Below are positions 7,865-16,547 of a stretch of DNA of 64,000 bases, piece by piece (position 1 is the stretch's first letter; each line of letters begins with the position of its first letter). Below the pieces are notes generated by a model. That model was given only the letters and a program-made list of their open reading frames with translations. It did not search any database and had not been told where the DNA came from. This DNA is from CAZNDN01 sp964571815 (GTDB lineage Bacteria; Fibrobacterota; Chitinivibrionia; Chitinivibrionales; WJKA01), in contig CAZNDN010000006.1 of NCBI GenBank assembly GCA_964571815.1, positions 1 to 64,000 of the forward strand. The letters are read 5' to 3'. The position numbers were made by a program, and so were the translations under genes.

Positions 7865-8953
7865 CCACAGGGCAACCGCCAGTGCACCGCCCAGAACAAG
7901 GGCACCCGCAATCAGTGCCGCTGTCTTGAAAAGGCCCCGACGTCGTGTCGGTTTCCAGACCGGCACCGATGCCGGATTCTGCATGTATCGGGAGAGAACG
8001 TGCTGAGGGGGCTTGTCGGTGATTTCTTTGAGAGCAAGAAACAGTTCGTTGCCGAAATCCGCCGCCGTAGCGAATCGGCTGTCGGGCTCCATGGCCAGTG
8101 CCCGCTCGACGATCGCCTTGACTCGAGGAGGAACGGCGATTCCGAAGGAATCCACCGGCTTGTACTCTCCTCGTGTCTTCGCCCGTACAAGTTCCGAAAG
8201 CTTCTTCTGGGGAAACGCGCGCTGTCCGGTCAGCATTTCATATACAACCGTGCCGGTGGAGAAGATGTCGGTTCGGTGGTCCAGGCTTTTACCGTTGAGC
8301 TGCTCCGGGCTGAGGTAGACCAGCGTGCCCATCACTTTGTCGCCTACCGTGTGAAGGCTGATCTCGGAAGGTCGCGCAATGCCGAAATCCATCAGTTTGA
8401 CGATTCCGGCTTTCGAGACGAAGATATTCTCGGGCTTGACGTCGCGATGAATAAGCCCGCGATAGACCTTCCCATACAGGGTATAATCCTTGGTATGGGC
8501 GTAGCTGAGGGCTTCGCAGGCAAAAAAGGCGATCGACAGAGCAACCGCTGTGGGAAGGTGCCCGCTTGCGGTGATCAGCTTGCCGACCGGAACACCGTCG
8601 ACATATTCCATTTCCAGATAGGGCACTTCCCGGCCCCAATGACCGATTCCGTGGATCTCCACGATATTTGGATGGCTGATATCGGCGAGGATCTTGGCTT
8701 CCGTGAGAAAGCGGTCGCGGGCTTCCCGGTTGTGGCCCTTCTTGAGAATTTTCAGGGCTCGGGTCACCTCAAGGCCTGAGTGCCAACTCTTGTAGATGTT
8801 TGCCGCACCGCCTTCACCGATAAGAACCTGAACGGCATGAGGGCCTACCTCACTGCCGATTTCGGGAACAGTGATTTGATAAGGGTTGACCGCCCCGTCC
8901 TCCGGGTGAGCACTGCCGCCGTCCCGCTGCCGGGAAGAGCCTGACGATGCCAT
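7844..8953 (-). CDS. Membrane-anchored Ser/Thr protein kinase (PknB-type)
   Basis: 369 residues. The kinase domain spans ~40-310 with a glycine loop (GEGGAANIYK, 46-55), Lys68 (ALKIL), the catalytic loop HRDVKPEN (169-176), DFG (189-191) and an SPE in place of APE. One C-terminal membrane helix (~344-366) is followed by only a few residues, so there is no extracellular sensor domain and the kinase faces the cytoplasm. A ~14-residue insert (KDYTLYGKVYRGL) precedes HRD. Neighbours are the M23 peptidase (convergent) and a GT9 enzyme (divergent), which suggests an envelope role by context only. Confidence 0.93.
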   Translation of the reverse strand: MASSGSSRQRDGGSAHPEDGAVNPYQITVPEIGSEVGPHAVQVLIGEGGAANIYKSWHSGLEVTRALKILKKGHNREARDRFLTEAKILADISHPNIVEIHGIGHWGREVPYLEMEYVDGVPVGKLITASGHLPTAVALSIAFFACEALSYAHTKDYTLYGKVYRGLIHRDVKPENIFVSKAGIVKLMDFGIARPSEISLHTVGDKVMGTLVYLSPEQLNGKSLDHRTDIFSTGTVVYEMLTGQRAFPQKKLSELVRAKTRGEYKPVDSFGIAVPPRVKAIVERALAMEPDSRFATAADFGNELFLALKEITDKPPQHVLSRYMQNPASVPVWKPTRRRGLFKTAALIAGALVLGGALAVALWLLVLGH

Positions 8954-9046
8954 ACAACTACCTCGCTTCCTTGATCGTAGAGGACCACATCAAAATACAT
9001 CCTGAGGTTCTCCGATACATCCGCGGCAGGGGGTATTTTCTTCGCC

Positions 9047-10033
9047 GTGAAGATCCTTGTGATTCGATTGAGTTCTATGGGCGACGTGATCCTGGTGACA
9101 CCGGTCCTCAGTTTCCTGCGAGGGCGGCACCCCGGTTGCGCTATTGAGCTGGCGACGCGGCCGGAATATGCCGGACTGTTCGCTCAGGACCCGCGGGTAG
9201 CAAAAGTGTGGGAGATCCCGCGGAGCAAGACGCCGGGTTCGCTGTTCCGGCCCAGCTACGATCTGGTTGTTGACCTTCAGAACAATAGCTCCAGCAGGCG
9301 TATTCGACGAGGTCTCGGTCGAATCGGTGCTACCGGTGTGTTCCGGAAATACCACATAAAGAGGCTGTTGCTCCTGGCCTTTCGTGTCGACACCTACCCT
9401 CGCGACGACCATGTCGTCACACGCTATGCCCGTGCCGCCGGTTGGGACCCGTCGCGGGACAGAGAACCGGATTCTCCGAAGCTGTTCCCGGTGGGGCCTG
9501 AAAAGGACTCAGGCCGCTCGCGGGATCCACGGGTCGCGTTGATGCCTTTCAGTGCCTGGAAGAACAAGCAGTGGCCGATTGAAAACTACGCCGAAGTCGG
9601 GCGGTATTTTCTGGCCGGCGGCAACGAACTGGTACTTCTGGGGGGTCCCGGAGAAGCCGGCGCGGCGCGTGAGCTTAATCGGATGCTTGGCGGAGCGTGT
9701 CGAAACGAAGTTGGAAAGCTTGGGGTAGCCGAGTGTTCCCGGCTCCTGCGAACCTGCCGACTTGCAGTGGGCAACGATACGGGGCTGTCTCACATGGCCC
9801 GGGCGTGCGGAGTCCCGACCGGCATCGTTTTCGGGTCAACCACCCGGCACCTTGGCTTTTTCCCTTACGGAACACCGGCGTTCCGTGTCTTTGAAGCACG
9901 GCGGTGGTGCAGACCCTGTCATGCTCACGGCGGCACTACGTGCCTGCGCGGCAGTCGGCGCTGTCTGCGGGACATCACCCCCCCGGCCGTGATTGAAGGG
10001 CTCAAGTCATTGGAGAAAGAGACGCGGGCATAG
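9047..10033 (+). CDS. Glycosyltransferase family 9 (heptosyltransferase-like)
   Basis: 328 residues with a GT-B fold. The N-terminus KILVIRLSSMGDVILVTPVL and the C-terminal nucleotide-sugar site (LAVGNDTGLSHMARACGVPT, IVFGSTT) are typical of ADP-heptose:LPS heptosyltransferases. The C-terminal Cys-containing segment (WCRPCHAHGGTTCLRGSRRC) is also usual in the family. The start is GTG at 9047 with a weak ribosome-binding site. The likely role is in LPS core or surface glycan synthesis. It is the first gene of a plus-strand polysaccharide stretch. Confidence 0.9.
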   Translation: MKILVIRLSSMGDVILVTPVLSFLRGRHPGCAIELATRPEYAGLFAQDPRVAKVWEIPRSKTPGSLFRPSYDLVVDLQNNSSSRRIRRGLGRIGATGVFRKYHIKRLLLLAFRVDTYPRDDHVVTRYARAAGWDPSRDREPDSPKLFPVGPEKDSGRSRDPRVALMPFSAWKNKQWPIENYAEVGRYFLAGGNELVLLGGPGEAGAARELNRMLGGACRNEVGKLGVAECSRLLRTCRLAVGNDTGLSHMARACGVPTGIVFGSTTRHLGFFPYGTPAFRVFEARRWCRPCHAHGGTTCLRGSRRCLRDITPPAVIEGLKSLEKETRA

Positions 10034-10080
10034 TGCGCGCCGCGGCCGGAACCGTTTTCCATCCATTATTTTTAGCTCGT

Positions 10081-10416
10081 ATGGTTACGGGTCCCGAAAG
10101 AGTGACGAAGTGGCTTCTCCTGATGGTGGTTGCGTTCTCCGCCGGGGCGGAGGCCCCGGCTTCGCGGGAGGACTTCGTTTCTTTCCTGGCCGGGGTACGA
10201 CTTCTTCAGGCAAGTCACCGGCTTGATCGGACGGCGAAGGGTAAGTACTATCGAACCCTTCTCGGCGCCACGGGGGTATCTACCGAGCAGGCCCTGGCAT
10301 TCGCTCGGTCGTATCGACGGAAGCCGCCACGGAAATGGCAAGCCGTGGTGGAGGCGGCAAAGGTGGAGTTGGAGAGCCTGACACCGGAATCCAGTGAGGC
10401 CGGGGACGAGGATTGA
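10081..10416 (+). CDS. Small putative secreted protein
   Basis: About 111 residues from the ATG at 10081, with a signal-peptide-like start (WLLLMVVAFSAGA, likely cleavage before EAPAS) and a helical mature part (EDFVSFLAGVRLLQASHRLD, YRTLLGATGVSTEQALAF). A GTG at 10033 overlapping the stop of the GT9 gene is an alternative start but would give a 16-residue longer n-region. No family recognised. The gene ends ~30 bases before an assembly gap. Confidence 0.6.
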   Translation: MVTGPERVTKWLLLMVVAFSAGAEAPASREDFVSFLAGVRLLQASHRLDRTAKGKYYRTLLGATGVSTEQALAFARSYRRKPPRKWQAVVEAAKVELESLTPESSEAGDED

Positions 10417-10446
10417 AATAATCGGAATCTGTCGCCGGTCTGAACG

Positions 10447-10546
10447 NNNNNNNNNNNNNNNNNNNNNNNNNNNNNNNNNNNNNNNNNNNNNNNNNNNNNN
10501 NNNNNNNNNNNNNNNNNNNNNNNNNNNNNNNNNNNNNNNNNNNNNN
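10447..10546. other. Assembly gap (100 N)
   Basis: Placeholder gap between the small secreted protein and trxA. No open gene clearly runs into either side. Real length unknown. Confidence 0.95.
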
Positions 10547-10580
10547 TGGCCGAGGCGGTCTTTTCGGGGAACTGGAATTG

Positions 10581-10586
10581 TATAAT
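10581..10586 (+). promoter_or_regulatory. -10 box of the trxA promoter
   Basis: A perfect TATAAT lies 30 bases before the trxA ATG, just upstream of the ribosome-binding site. No good -35 is visible at 16-18 bases; the gap ends close by. Confidence 0.5.
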
Positions 10587-10615
10587 GACAGGTAAACCTA
10601 AAGGAAGGAGAGATC

Positions 10616-10948
10616 ATGGCAGGCGAACACGTGGCGAAGCTGACCGATGGTAATTTCGAGTCGGAGGTAGTGAAATCCGAGATCCCGGTCGTAGTCGATT
10701 TCTGGGCTGAGTGGTGCGGACCATGTAAGATGCTGACACCGGTGCTGGAAGAGTTGGCGCAGGAATATGACGGCCACGTGAAGATCGGCAGCCTGAACGT
10801 TGATGAGAACCCTACCTATGCTTCGCGTTTCGGGATCACCAGCATTCCTACGCTTCTTTTTGTCAAGAACGGCGAAGTGGCGGAACAGCAGGTCGGACTG
10901 GCTGCAAAGGGCGCCCTGAAAGAGAAGATTGACCGTTTGCTTGGATAG
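10616..10948 (+). CDS. trxA: Thioredoxin
   Basis: 110 residues, full length. It is a cytoplasmic disulfide reductase with active site WCGPCK (Cys ~34 and 37) and cis-proline in SIPTLL; DFWAEWCGPC and VKNGEV are typical. The ATG at 10616 is preceded by AAGGAAGGAGAG. Probably monocistronic: its own promoter lies upstream, and ~260 bases without a gene follow before the radical SAM gene. Confidence 0.97.
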   Translation: MAGEHVAKLTDGNFESEVVKSEIPVVVDFWAEWCGPCKMLTPVLEELAQEYDGHVKIGSLNVDENPTYASRFGITSIPTLLFVKNGEVAEQQVGLAAKGALKEKIDRLLG

Positions 10949-11210
10949 GGGCTTCTTCAAGGGACGATGCCGGCAACGGGGAAAAGCGACCGGGCGGTTC
11001 GACGGGGGCGGTTTGCCGCACGAGAGGGGACATGTGCAGCTCAGACCGTGGATGTGCCGGCGTGGCGACATTCGGCATTTCCAGTATCCAGAGCGACCCT
11101 GGAATCGGAACCAATTGCTTGCCGCCGAAAAACGTGTGAGTGCGGGTTCGGGACACTTCGGTGAATGAAATGTGACTTGCGATGCTCCTTTGACCGGTTA
11201 CCTTCGTGGA

Positions 11211-12689
11211 ATGAAAATCCTTGTACTGAATCCTCCCTTCCTCCCGCGGTTTTCCCGCGCGTCGAGGTCACCGGCCGTGACCAGAAGCGGCACTCTCTAC
11301 TATCCCATGTGGCTTGCCTACGCGGTCGGGTATCTGGAGAAGCTGGGGCATGAAGTGCTGTTCATCGACGCCCCGGCGCAAGAGGCTGCTTCCGCGGATG
11401 TCTGCGGACGTGCGTCGGCTTTCGGGGCCGAAATGGCTGTTCTTGATACTTCTACTCCCAGTATTTACAGCGATATTGAGGTCCTCGGGGAACTGAAACG
11501 GGCGCTTCCGGACCTCTATGGTGTGCTGGTCGGTGTGCATGTCTCGGCGCTTCCGGTGGAAACCCTGAAGCTGAGCGATGCCGTCGATGCCGTGGCGTTT
11601 CGCGAGTACGATGCAACGCTTGCCGAGTTGGCCGAAAGACTGTCGCGGTCACGGGACGACGAGACACTGAGAGAGATTCGCGGGCTTGCCTTCCGCAGCC
11701 GCGATGGTGAAATCGTCAAGAACCAGCCACGGCCCTATAGTGAAAACCTTGATGAAATTCCGTGGGTGTCGCGAACGTACAAGCGGCACCTGGGGACGGC
11801 GCCCTATTTCTACGGGCACAGCAGATATCCGCTGATCGTCATTGTAACGGGGCGGGGGTGCCCCTTCCACTGCACCTACTGTGTTGTCCCGCAGACCCTC
11901 CAGGGGCATACCTACCGCACTCGCTCCGTGGAGGATATCGTCGGCGAGTTCCAGTACATTGCGCGGGAGTTCCCCGAAGTGAAGGAGGTCATGATCGAAG
12001 ATGATACGCTGACGGCCAACCGGAAACGGTGCAGACGGCTGGCCGGGGCACTGATTGAGGCGGGGGCAACTACTATCCCGTGGTCGGCAAACGCGAGACC
12101 CGACGTTGACTACGAGACGATGCGTACGATGAAGAAGGCCGGGTGCCGGCTTTTCTGCGTCGGCCTTGAGAGTGGTGACCAGACAATCCTGGACAATATC
12201 AAAAAGGGCACCAAAATTGAGGAAATCCGCCGCTTTGTGAAAGATGCGCGACGCGCGGGCATCCTGGTTCACGGATGTTTCATGGTCGGCAATCGCGGCG
12301 AAACCCGGGAGACGCTCGAAAAAACGCTTCGATTCGCAAAAGAACTCAATCCCGACACCGCGCAGTTCTATCCCATCATGATCTATCCCGGCACCGCCGA
12401 TTTTGCGTGGGTCGAGCAGCGAGGGTGGATTACGACCCGCAACTTCCGCAAGTGGCTCACCGACGAAGGGCTTCACTCCTCGGTTGTCTCAAATCCCGAT
12501 CTGGGCTACGAGGAACTGGTTGCCTTCTGTGACCGCGCGCGGCGTGAGTTCTACCTTCGTCCCTCCTACGTCCTGGCGAAAACGCTTCAGGTTATCAGGC
12601 ATCCGGGTGAAGCCCGCCGGGTTCTCAAGGCGTTTCGGACGTTCTACAGATATTTGCTGGCCGGTCCTGCCGAAGCCAAAAAGCGGTAG
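11211..12689 (+). CDS. B12-binding-domain radical SAM protein
   Basis: 492 residues. The N-terminal Rossmann-like segment (~1-150: MKILVLNPPF, AYAVGYLEKLGHEVLFIDA, GVLVGVHVSALP) resembles a cobalamin-binding domain but lacks the DxHxxG motif, as in many BchE-like members. The radical SAM core starts with CPFHCTYC (C217, C221, C224), giving the CxxxCxxC that holds the 4Fe-4S cluster, followed by EVMIEDDTLTANR and a long TIM-barrel part. Substrate cannot be told. The operon context (GT2, formyltransferase and deacetylase downstream with almost no spacing) suggests glycan or lipid modification. ATG at 11211 is chosen over a start 13 codons upstream because MKILVLNPP is the typical N-terminus. 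Confidence 0.9.
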   Translation: MKILVLNPPFLPRFSRASRSPAVTRSGTLYYPMWLAYAVGYLEKLGHEVLFIDAPAQEAASADVCGRASAFGAEMAVLDTSTPSIYSDIEVLGELKRALPDLYGVLVGVHVSALPVETLKLSDAVDAVAFREYDATLAELAERLSRSRDDETLREIRGLAFRSRDGEIVKNQPRPYSENLDEIPWVSRTYKRHLGTAPYFYGHSRYPLIVIVTGRGCPFHCTYCVVPQTLQGHTYRTRSVEDIVGEFQYIAREFPEVKEVMIEDDTLTANRKRCRRLAGALIEAGATTIPWSANARPDVDYETMRTMKKAGCRLFCVGLESGDQTILDNIKKGTKIEEIRRFVKDARRAGILVHGCFMVGNRGETRETLEKTLRFAKELNPDTAQFYPIMIYPGTADFAWVEQRGWITTRNFRKWLTDEGLHSSVVSNPDLGYEELVAFCDRARREFYLRPSYVLAKTLQVIRHPGEARRVLKAFRTFYRYLLAGPAEAKKR

Positions 12690-12690
12690 C

Positions 12691-13857
12691 ATGGACGCCT
12701 CGACGGCAATCAAAGTCCTGCTCATCGGCTTTGTGCTCTTGCTTGCGTATGCCTACGCCGGGTACTCCCGCCTGCTGGCTGCCGCGGCGAGGATGCGAAA
12801 AATGCCGCCCAGAGACACAACATACCGGCCGATGGTGACGATATTCGTGCCGGCCTACAACGAAGAGCGCGTGATTGAGGCAAAGATACGCAATTGCCTC
12901 GCCCAGGACTATCCGCCCGAGTTGATTGAAATTCTGGTCTGTTCCGACGCGAGCACCGACAGGACTGAGACGATCGTACGAGAATTGGGTGAGAGCCGGG
13001 TGCGTCTCCTTGCCTATTCCGAACGCTCGGGAAAGACCGGGTTGATCAACAAGTCGGTGCCCGGCGCCGGCGGAGAAATCGTAGTGTTGACAGATGCCAA
13101 CACCCGGTTTGCGCCTGATGCGGTCTCGAAACTGGTGAGCATGTACTCTACCGAGCAAATCGGTGCGGTTGCGGGCCAGGTAAAACTGCATGTGCCCGAC
13201 AAGGGGTGGGGGGTCGACAAGGAAGTAACCTACCGTGAATTCGAGGCGGGTCTGAAATATCACGAAGGCCTGTTCGGCACGACCGTGGGTGCGTTCGGCG
13301 GGCTTTATTCGATACGAAAAGCGCTCTTCAAGCCGTTGCCGGCGAATGCCTATTCCAATGACGATTTTCTCATACCCATGCGGATTCTCGCCGGCGGCCG
13401 GCACGTGGTGTTCGACAAGGAAGCCGTTTCGTCGGAGGAGACCGGGAAGGACGTGGCTGAGGAATTTCGCCGACGGGTGCGAATAGGGGCGGGAAACTTC
13501 CAATCGTTCTTCCTGCTGCCTGAGATGCTCAACCCGCTGCGGGGCATGGCCTTTGTGTGCTATTTTTCTCATAAGGTACTTCGGTGGTTTTCACCACTGA
13601 TGCTTCTGTCTGTTTTTGTTCTTAATCTTATGCTCGTGGGTAACCCTGTGTTTGACGTCATGCTGGGAGGTCAGATGCTGGCGTACGTACTGGCCGGGAT
13701 TGGAGGGCTCTTTTCCCGACGAAGGAGACGGATTCCCGTTCTGACGTCTCTCTATCACTTCGTCTCCATCAATGCGGCGATTGTGGGGGGCTTTTTTGTC
13801 TATCTGAAAGGCATCAAGAGTGCGGCGTGGACCAGTACCGAAAGGGGAAACGGGTGA
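12691..13857 (+). CDS. Membrane-bound glycosyltransferase family 2
   Basis: 388 residues. One N-terminal membrane segment (~8-30), then a GT2/GT-A domain (~48-280: VTIFVPAYNEERVIE, ILVCSDASTDRT, VVLTDANTRF, YSNDDFLI as the acceptor-side acid motif), then three C-terminal membrane helices. The layout matches processive or polyprenyl-linked polysaccharide synthases such as PgaC/IcaA-like and XrtA-associated enzymes. The start is one base after the radical SAM stop, and the 3' end overlaps the formyltransferase start (GTGA). An embedded cytoplasmic glycan polymerase or transferase is inferred. Confidence 0.9.
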   Translation: MDASTAIKVLLIGFVLLLAYAYAGYSRLLAAAARMRKMPPRDTTYRPMVTIFVPAYNEERVIEAKIRNCLAQDYPPELIEILVCSDASTDRTETIVRELGESRVRLLAYSERSGKTGLINKSVPGAGGEIVVLTDANTRFAPDAVSKLVSMYSTEQIGAVAGQVKLHVPDKGWGVDKEVTYREFEAGLKYHEGLFGTTVGAFGGLYSIRKALFKPLPANAYSNDDFLIPMRILAGGRHVVFDKEAVSSEETGKDVAEEFRRRVRIGAGNFQSFFLLPEMLNPLRGMAFVCYFSHKVLRWFSPLMLLSVFVLNLMLVGNPVFDVMLGGQMLAYVLAGIGGLFSRRRRRIPVLTSLYHFVSINAAIVGGFFVYLKGIKSAAWTSTERGNG

Positions 13858-14603
13858 AAGTACTGATAATCACCGAAGAGGACGTGTTCTACATTTTTGA
13901 GTTCTTCAAGGCATTCTATCCCCGGGCCGCCGAAGCCGGATACACCATCGATGCCGTCACGATTCTTCCTCCGTTCAACAAGCGGTCGTGGAAAGCGTTG
14001 GCCGCGCAAATGTGGGGCTTCTACGGGCCAATCAATTTTTTCAGAATGGGAACGTTGTTCGTGTTTCGTAAGGTGCTGGGTATGAGCGTTGCCGGGTTGA
14101 CGTCGCGATGGGGAATTGAACGGCTCCCGACGCGCAGTGTCAACGACCCCGCGTTCATTGAGAAAGTCAAGGCACGGGGAGTCGATGTTATCGTTTCGAT
14201 TGCCGCACCGCAGATTTTCAGAAAAAACCTCATACGCTCCGTTCCGCGGGGCTGCATCAACTCCCATTCCGCCCTCCTTCCCGAGAACCGCGGCATGATG
14301 CCGGTTTTCTGGGGACTCTACAAAGGCGATACGCATATCGGCGTCACTATCCATGTAATCGATGAAGAGTTGGACAAAGGGGACATCCTCGCCCGGGAAA
14401 AGGTTCCCGTCGGTGATCGCTCCCTTCATGAAATGATCCTTCTGACAAAGAGACTGAGTGCGCGTCTGGTTGATCAAACGTTGCGGAGAATGGTCGCGGG
14501 GGAGATCGAGAGAACACCGATGAGCGGAGAAGGGTCGTATCAGAGTTTTCCTGCTCCTGCCGAAGTAAGGGAATTCAAGCGCAGGGGCAAACGGATTATG
14601 TGA
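13854..14603 (+). CDS. Formyltransferase family protein (sugar N-formyltransferase-like)
   Basis: 249 residues. The methionyl-tRNA formyltransferase-type core carries the catalytic Asn-His in INSHSALLPENRG and the later Asp in DEELDKGDIL, the usual N-H-D set. The family transfers a formyl group from N10-formyl-tetrahydrofolate to an amine; in polysaccharide clusters the acceptor is usually an amino sugar. The GTG at 13854 was chosen: it overlaps the GT2 stop (GTGA), has AAGGGG upstream, and begins VKVLIITEED. No aminotransferase or dehydratase that would make an amino-sugar donor is close by. Confidence 0.87.
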   Translation: MKVLIITEEDVFYIFEFFKAFYPRAAEAGYTIDAVTILPPFNKRSWKALAAQMWGFYGPINFFRMGTLFVFRKVLGMSVAGLTSRWGIERLPTRSVNDPAFIEKVKARGVDVIVSIAAPQIFRKNLIRSVPRGCINSHSALLPENRGMMPVFWGLYKGDTHIGVTIHVIDEELDKGDILAREKVPVGDRSLHEMILLTKRLSARLVDQTLRRMVAGEIERTPMSGEGSYQSFPAPAEVREFKRRGKRIM

Positions 14604-14632
14604 GGGGTGCGGCAGGCGCACTATCCGGCTAT

Positions 14633-15487
14633 ATGGTTACCAATGCCTTTTCAGTTGACCTTGAGGACTGGTTCTGTGTTCAGAACCTCAGCGAGGTTAT
14701 TGATCACGATCAGTGGGAACGATGTGAATCGCGAATCGAGGAGGCCACCTCAAGGGTGCTGGCCGTACTTGAGCGGCACCGTGTACACGCTACGTTCTTC
14801 GTTCTCGGGTGGATTGCCCGGCATCATCCCGATCTGGTGCGGAGGATTGCCGATGCGGGACATGAGATTGCCTCTCACGGTTTTGCACATCTCCTTGTGA
14901 GGGAGTCAACACCGGAGCGTTTTCACGAAGATCTGACCGATTCGCTTCAGGCAATCAGGGACGCAACCGGTGCGCACGTTCTGGGCTACCGTGCACCGTC
15001 CTTCTCGGTGAGCACCGACCTGGACTGGATGTTTGATATCCTTGCGGGGGAAGGGATACGCTACGATTCGTCCATTTTCCCTTTTTACTTTCACCCGGAT
15101 TACGGGAACACCTCTTCCCACCTCTGGCCGTGGAATATCACGGATCGGATCGTGGAGTTCCCCATGGGATGTTTCAGAATGATGGGTATGAATCTACCGT
15201 GCTGCGGAGGGGGCTATTTTCGCGCCATGCCGTATCCGTTCATTCGATACGGCATACGCAAATGCAACAGCGAGGGCAGACCGATTGTCTTCTACGTGCA
15301 CCCGTGGGAACTCGATCCCGCGCAACCTCGGGTCAGTCTTCCCTGGTCAAAGCGCTTTCGCCACTACGTACATCTTTCCAGGACCGAGGAACGCCTCGAT
15401 AACCTTCTCGCGGAATTTGAATTCGACACCGTTTCCTCGGTACTCGGATTGCACCAACCGTCGGCGAATGCGGAAAACCCGGAATAG
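14633..15487 (+). CDS. XrtA/PEP-CTERM-type polysaccharide deacetylase
   Basis: 284 residues from the ATG at 14633. A CE4 NodB domain carries TNAFSVDLEDWFCV (first catalytic Asp and neighbour), HATFFVLGWIARHHPDLV, HEIASHGFAH (metal His pair) and GYRAPSFSV. The C-terminal DUF3473-like half has GGGYFRAMPY and IVFYVHPWELDPAQPR, which is characteristic of deacetylases in exosortase-associated polysaccharide loci. It removes N-acetyl groups from a glycan. A GTG at 14600 overlapping the formyltransferase stop is an alternative start; the family N-terminus favours 14633. No exosortase or PEP-CTERM protein is visible in the window. Confidence 0.9.
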   Translation: MVTNAFSVDLEDWFCVQNLSEVIDHDQWERCESRIEEATSRVLAVLERHRVHATFFVLGWIARHHPDLVRRIADAGHEIASHGFAHLLVRESTPERFHEDLTDSLQAIRDATGAHVLGYRAPSFSVSTDLDWMFDILAGEGIRYDSSIFPFYFHPDYGNTSSHLWPWNITDRIVEFPMGCFRMMGMNLPCCGGGYFRAMPYPFIRYGIRKCNSEGRPIVFYVHPWELDPAQPRVSLPWSKRFRHYVHLSRTEERLDNLLAEFEFDTVSSVLGLHQPSANAENPE

Positions 15488-15498
15488 GAAAGAACAGA

Positions 15499-16494
15499 TT
15501 ATCCGGTCCGGCGATGCTTCGCTTTCACTACCTGTGACCAGAATGCATAGAGGTCGTCGAGGGTCTTCGTCAGGGGTATCTCCGGCTTCCACCCGGTTTG
15601 TTCTTTCAGCTTCCCCGGATCTCCCGCCAGGCGTGGGCTGGCGCGATGGGAACGGACTTTGCCGGCCGAGTGGCTGATGGTGATAGACCGGGAAGACCTG
15701 GCGCAGAGGTACTCAAGAATCTCTTTGAGTGCCGTCGTCTGCCCCGTGCAGACGTTGTAAACCTCTCCCTTCCGGCCGTGCCGCAGGAGCAGGCGATAGG
15801 CACGGACCACATCGCGGACATCAGCGAAATCTATTTCAAAATCGATAGTTCCGACGGAGAGTTCAGGCGAGGCTCCCGCGTGTTCGATCTCGGCGACCTG
15901 TCTGGCCCAGTCGGCGCACACGAACTTTGGCGATTGTCCGGGACCCGTGTGGTTGAACGACCGGGTAAAGCGGATATCGAGACCGAACTGGTGCACATAT
16001 TGCCGAGCCACCATTTCGGCACTGAACTTGGAGATAGCGTAAAAATCGGACGGATCGGCGGCCGTTTCCTCCGTGAGTTTGGAGTGCCCCGCATGGAACC
16101 CGTACTCCTTCGAGCTTCCCACTATCAGCAAGCGGGCGGCCGGGCACGAAACCTTGACCGCATCCAGCAGTGAGACGGTCCCCAGAATGTTTGTGGATAT
16201 CGCTCGCCTGGGCGTTGCGTCCGCCTGCGGGAGGTAGCTTACCGCGGCGAGGTGGTAGACGTTTGCGGGGCGAACGGCACGGAGAAGTTCCCCCAGCGCC
16301 CGGGGGTCGGTGATGTCGATCCGGGAATACCCCACGCCCTCCACCTTGCAGTCCGGCATCATATCAATGCCGTGAACTCTCTCACCGCTCTGGAGAAGGT
16401 GTTTTGCAAGATGGTTGCCGACGAACCCACCGATGCCGGTAATGAGCGAAAGCGGACTGTTTGCGGAAGTATGAATCTGCATGAAAGACGGCAC
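15499..16494 (-). CDS. NAD-dependent epimerase/dehydratase (GDP-mannose dehydratase / Rmd-like)
   Basis: 331 residues, extended SDR. The Rossmann motif GIGGFVG lies near residue 20; the active site has Ser in VGSSKEYG and YAISK (Tyr-x3-Lys). The GDP-sugar end includes RSFNHTGPGQSP and VRDVVRAYRLLL. The sequence is closest in style to GDP-mannose 4,6-dehydratase and GDP-4-keto-6-deoxymannose reductase (rmd), so a deoxyhexose such as D-rhamnose is a plausible product. The start is at 16494, or four codons later at 16482. It converges on the deacetylase with 11 bases between the stops. Confidence 0.88.
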   Translation of the reverse strand: MPSFMQIHTSANSPLSLITGIGGFVGNHLAKHLLQSGERVHGIDMMPDCKVEGVGYSRIDITDPRALGELLRAVRPANVYHLAAVSYLPQADATPRRAISTNILGTVSLLDAVKVSCPAARLLIVGSSKEYGFHAGHSKLTEETAADPSDFYAISKFSAEMVARQYVHQFGLDIRFTRSFNHTGPGQSPKFVCADWARQVAEIEHAGASPELSVGTIDFEIDFADVRDVVRAYRLLLRHGRKGEVYNVCTGQTTALKEILEYLCARSSRSITISHSAGKVRSHRASPRLAGDPGKLKEQTGWKPEIPLTKTLDDLYAFWSQVVKAKHRRTG

Positions 16495-16547
16495 GGAGGA
16501 CGCTTAATGGATGACAAAGCACATCGGAAGAAAATACCATATTTCTT

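Noticed and set aside
10929..11168. 79-codon plus-strand frame after trxA
   Set aside because: Arg/Gly/Trp-rich chance frame overlapping the trxA end; no ribosome-binding site.
12625..13572. 315-codon antisense frame over the GT2 gene
   Set aside because: GT2 motifs on the plus strand are clear; antisense frame has no support.
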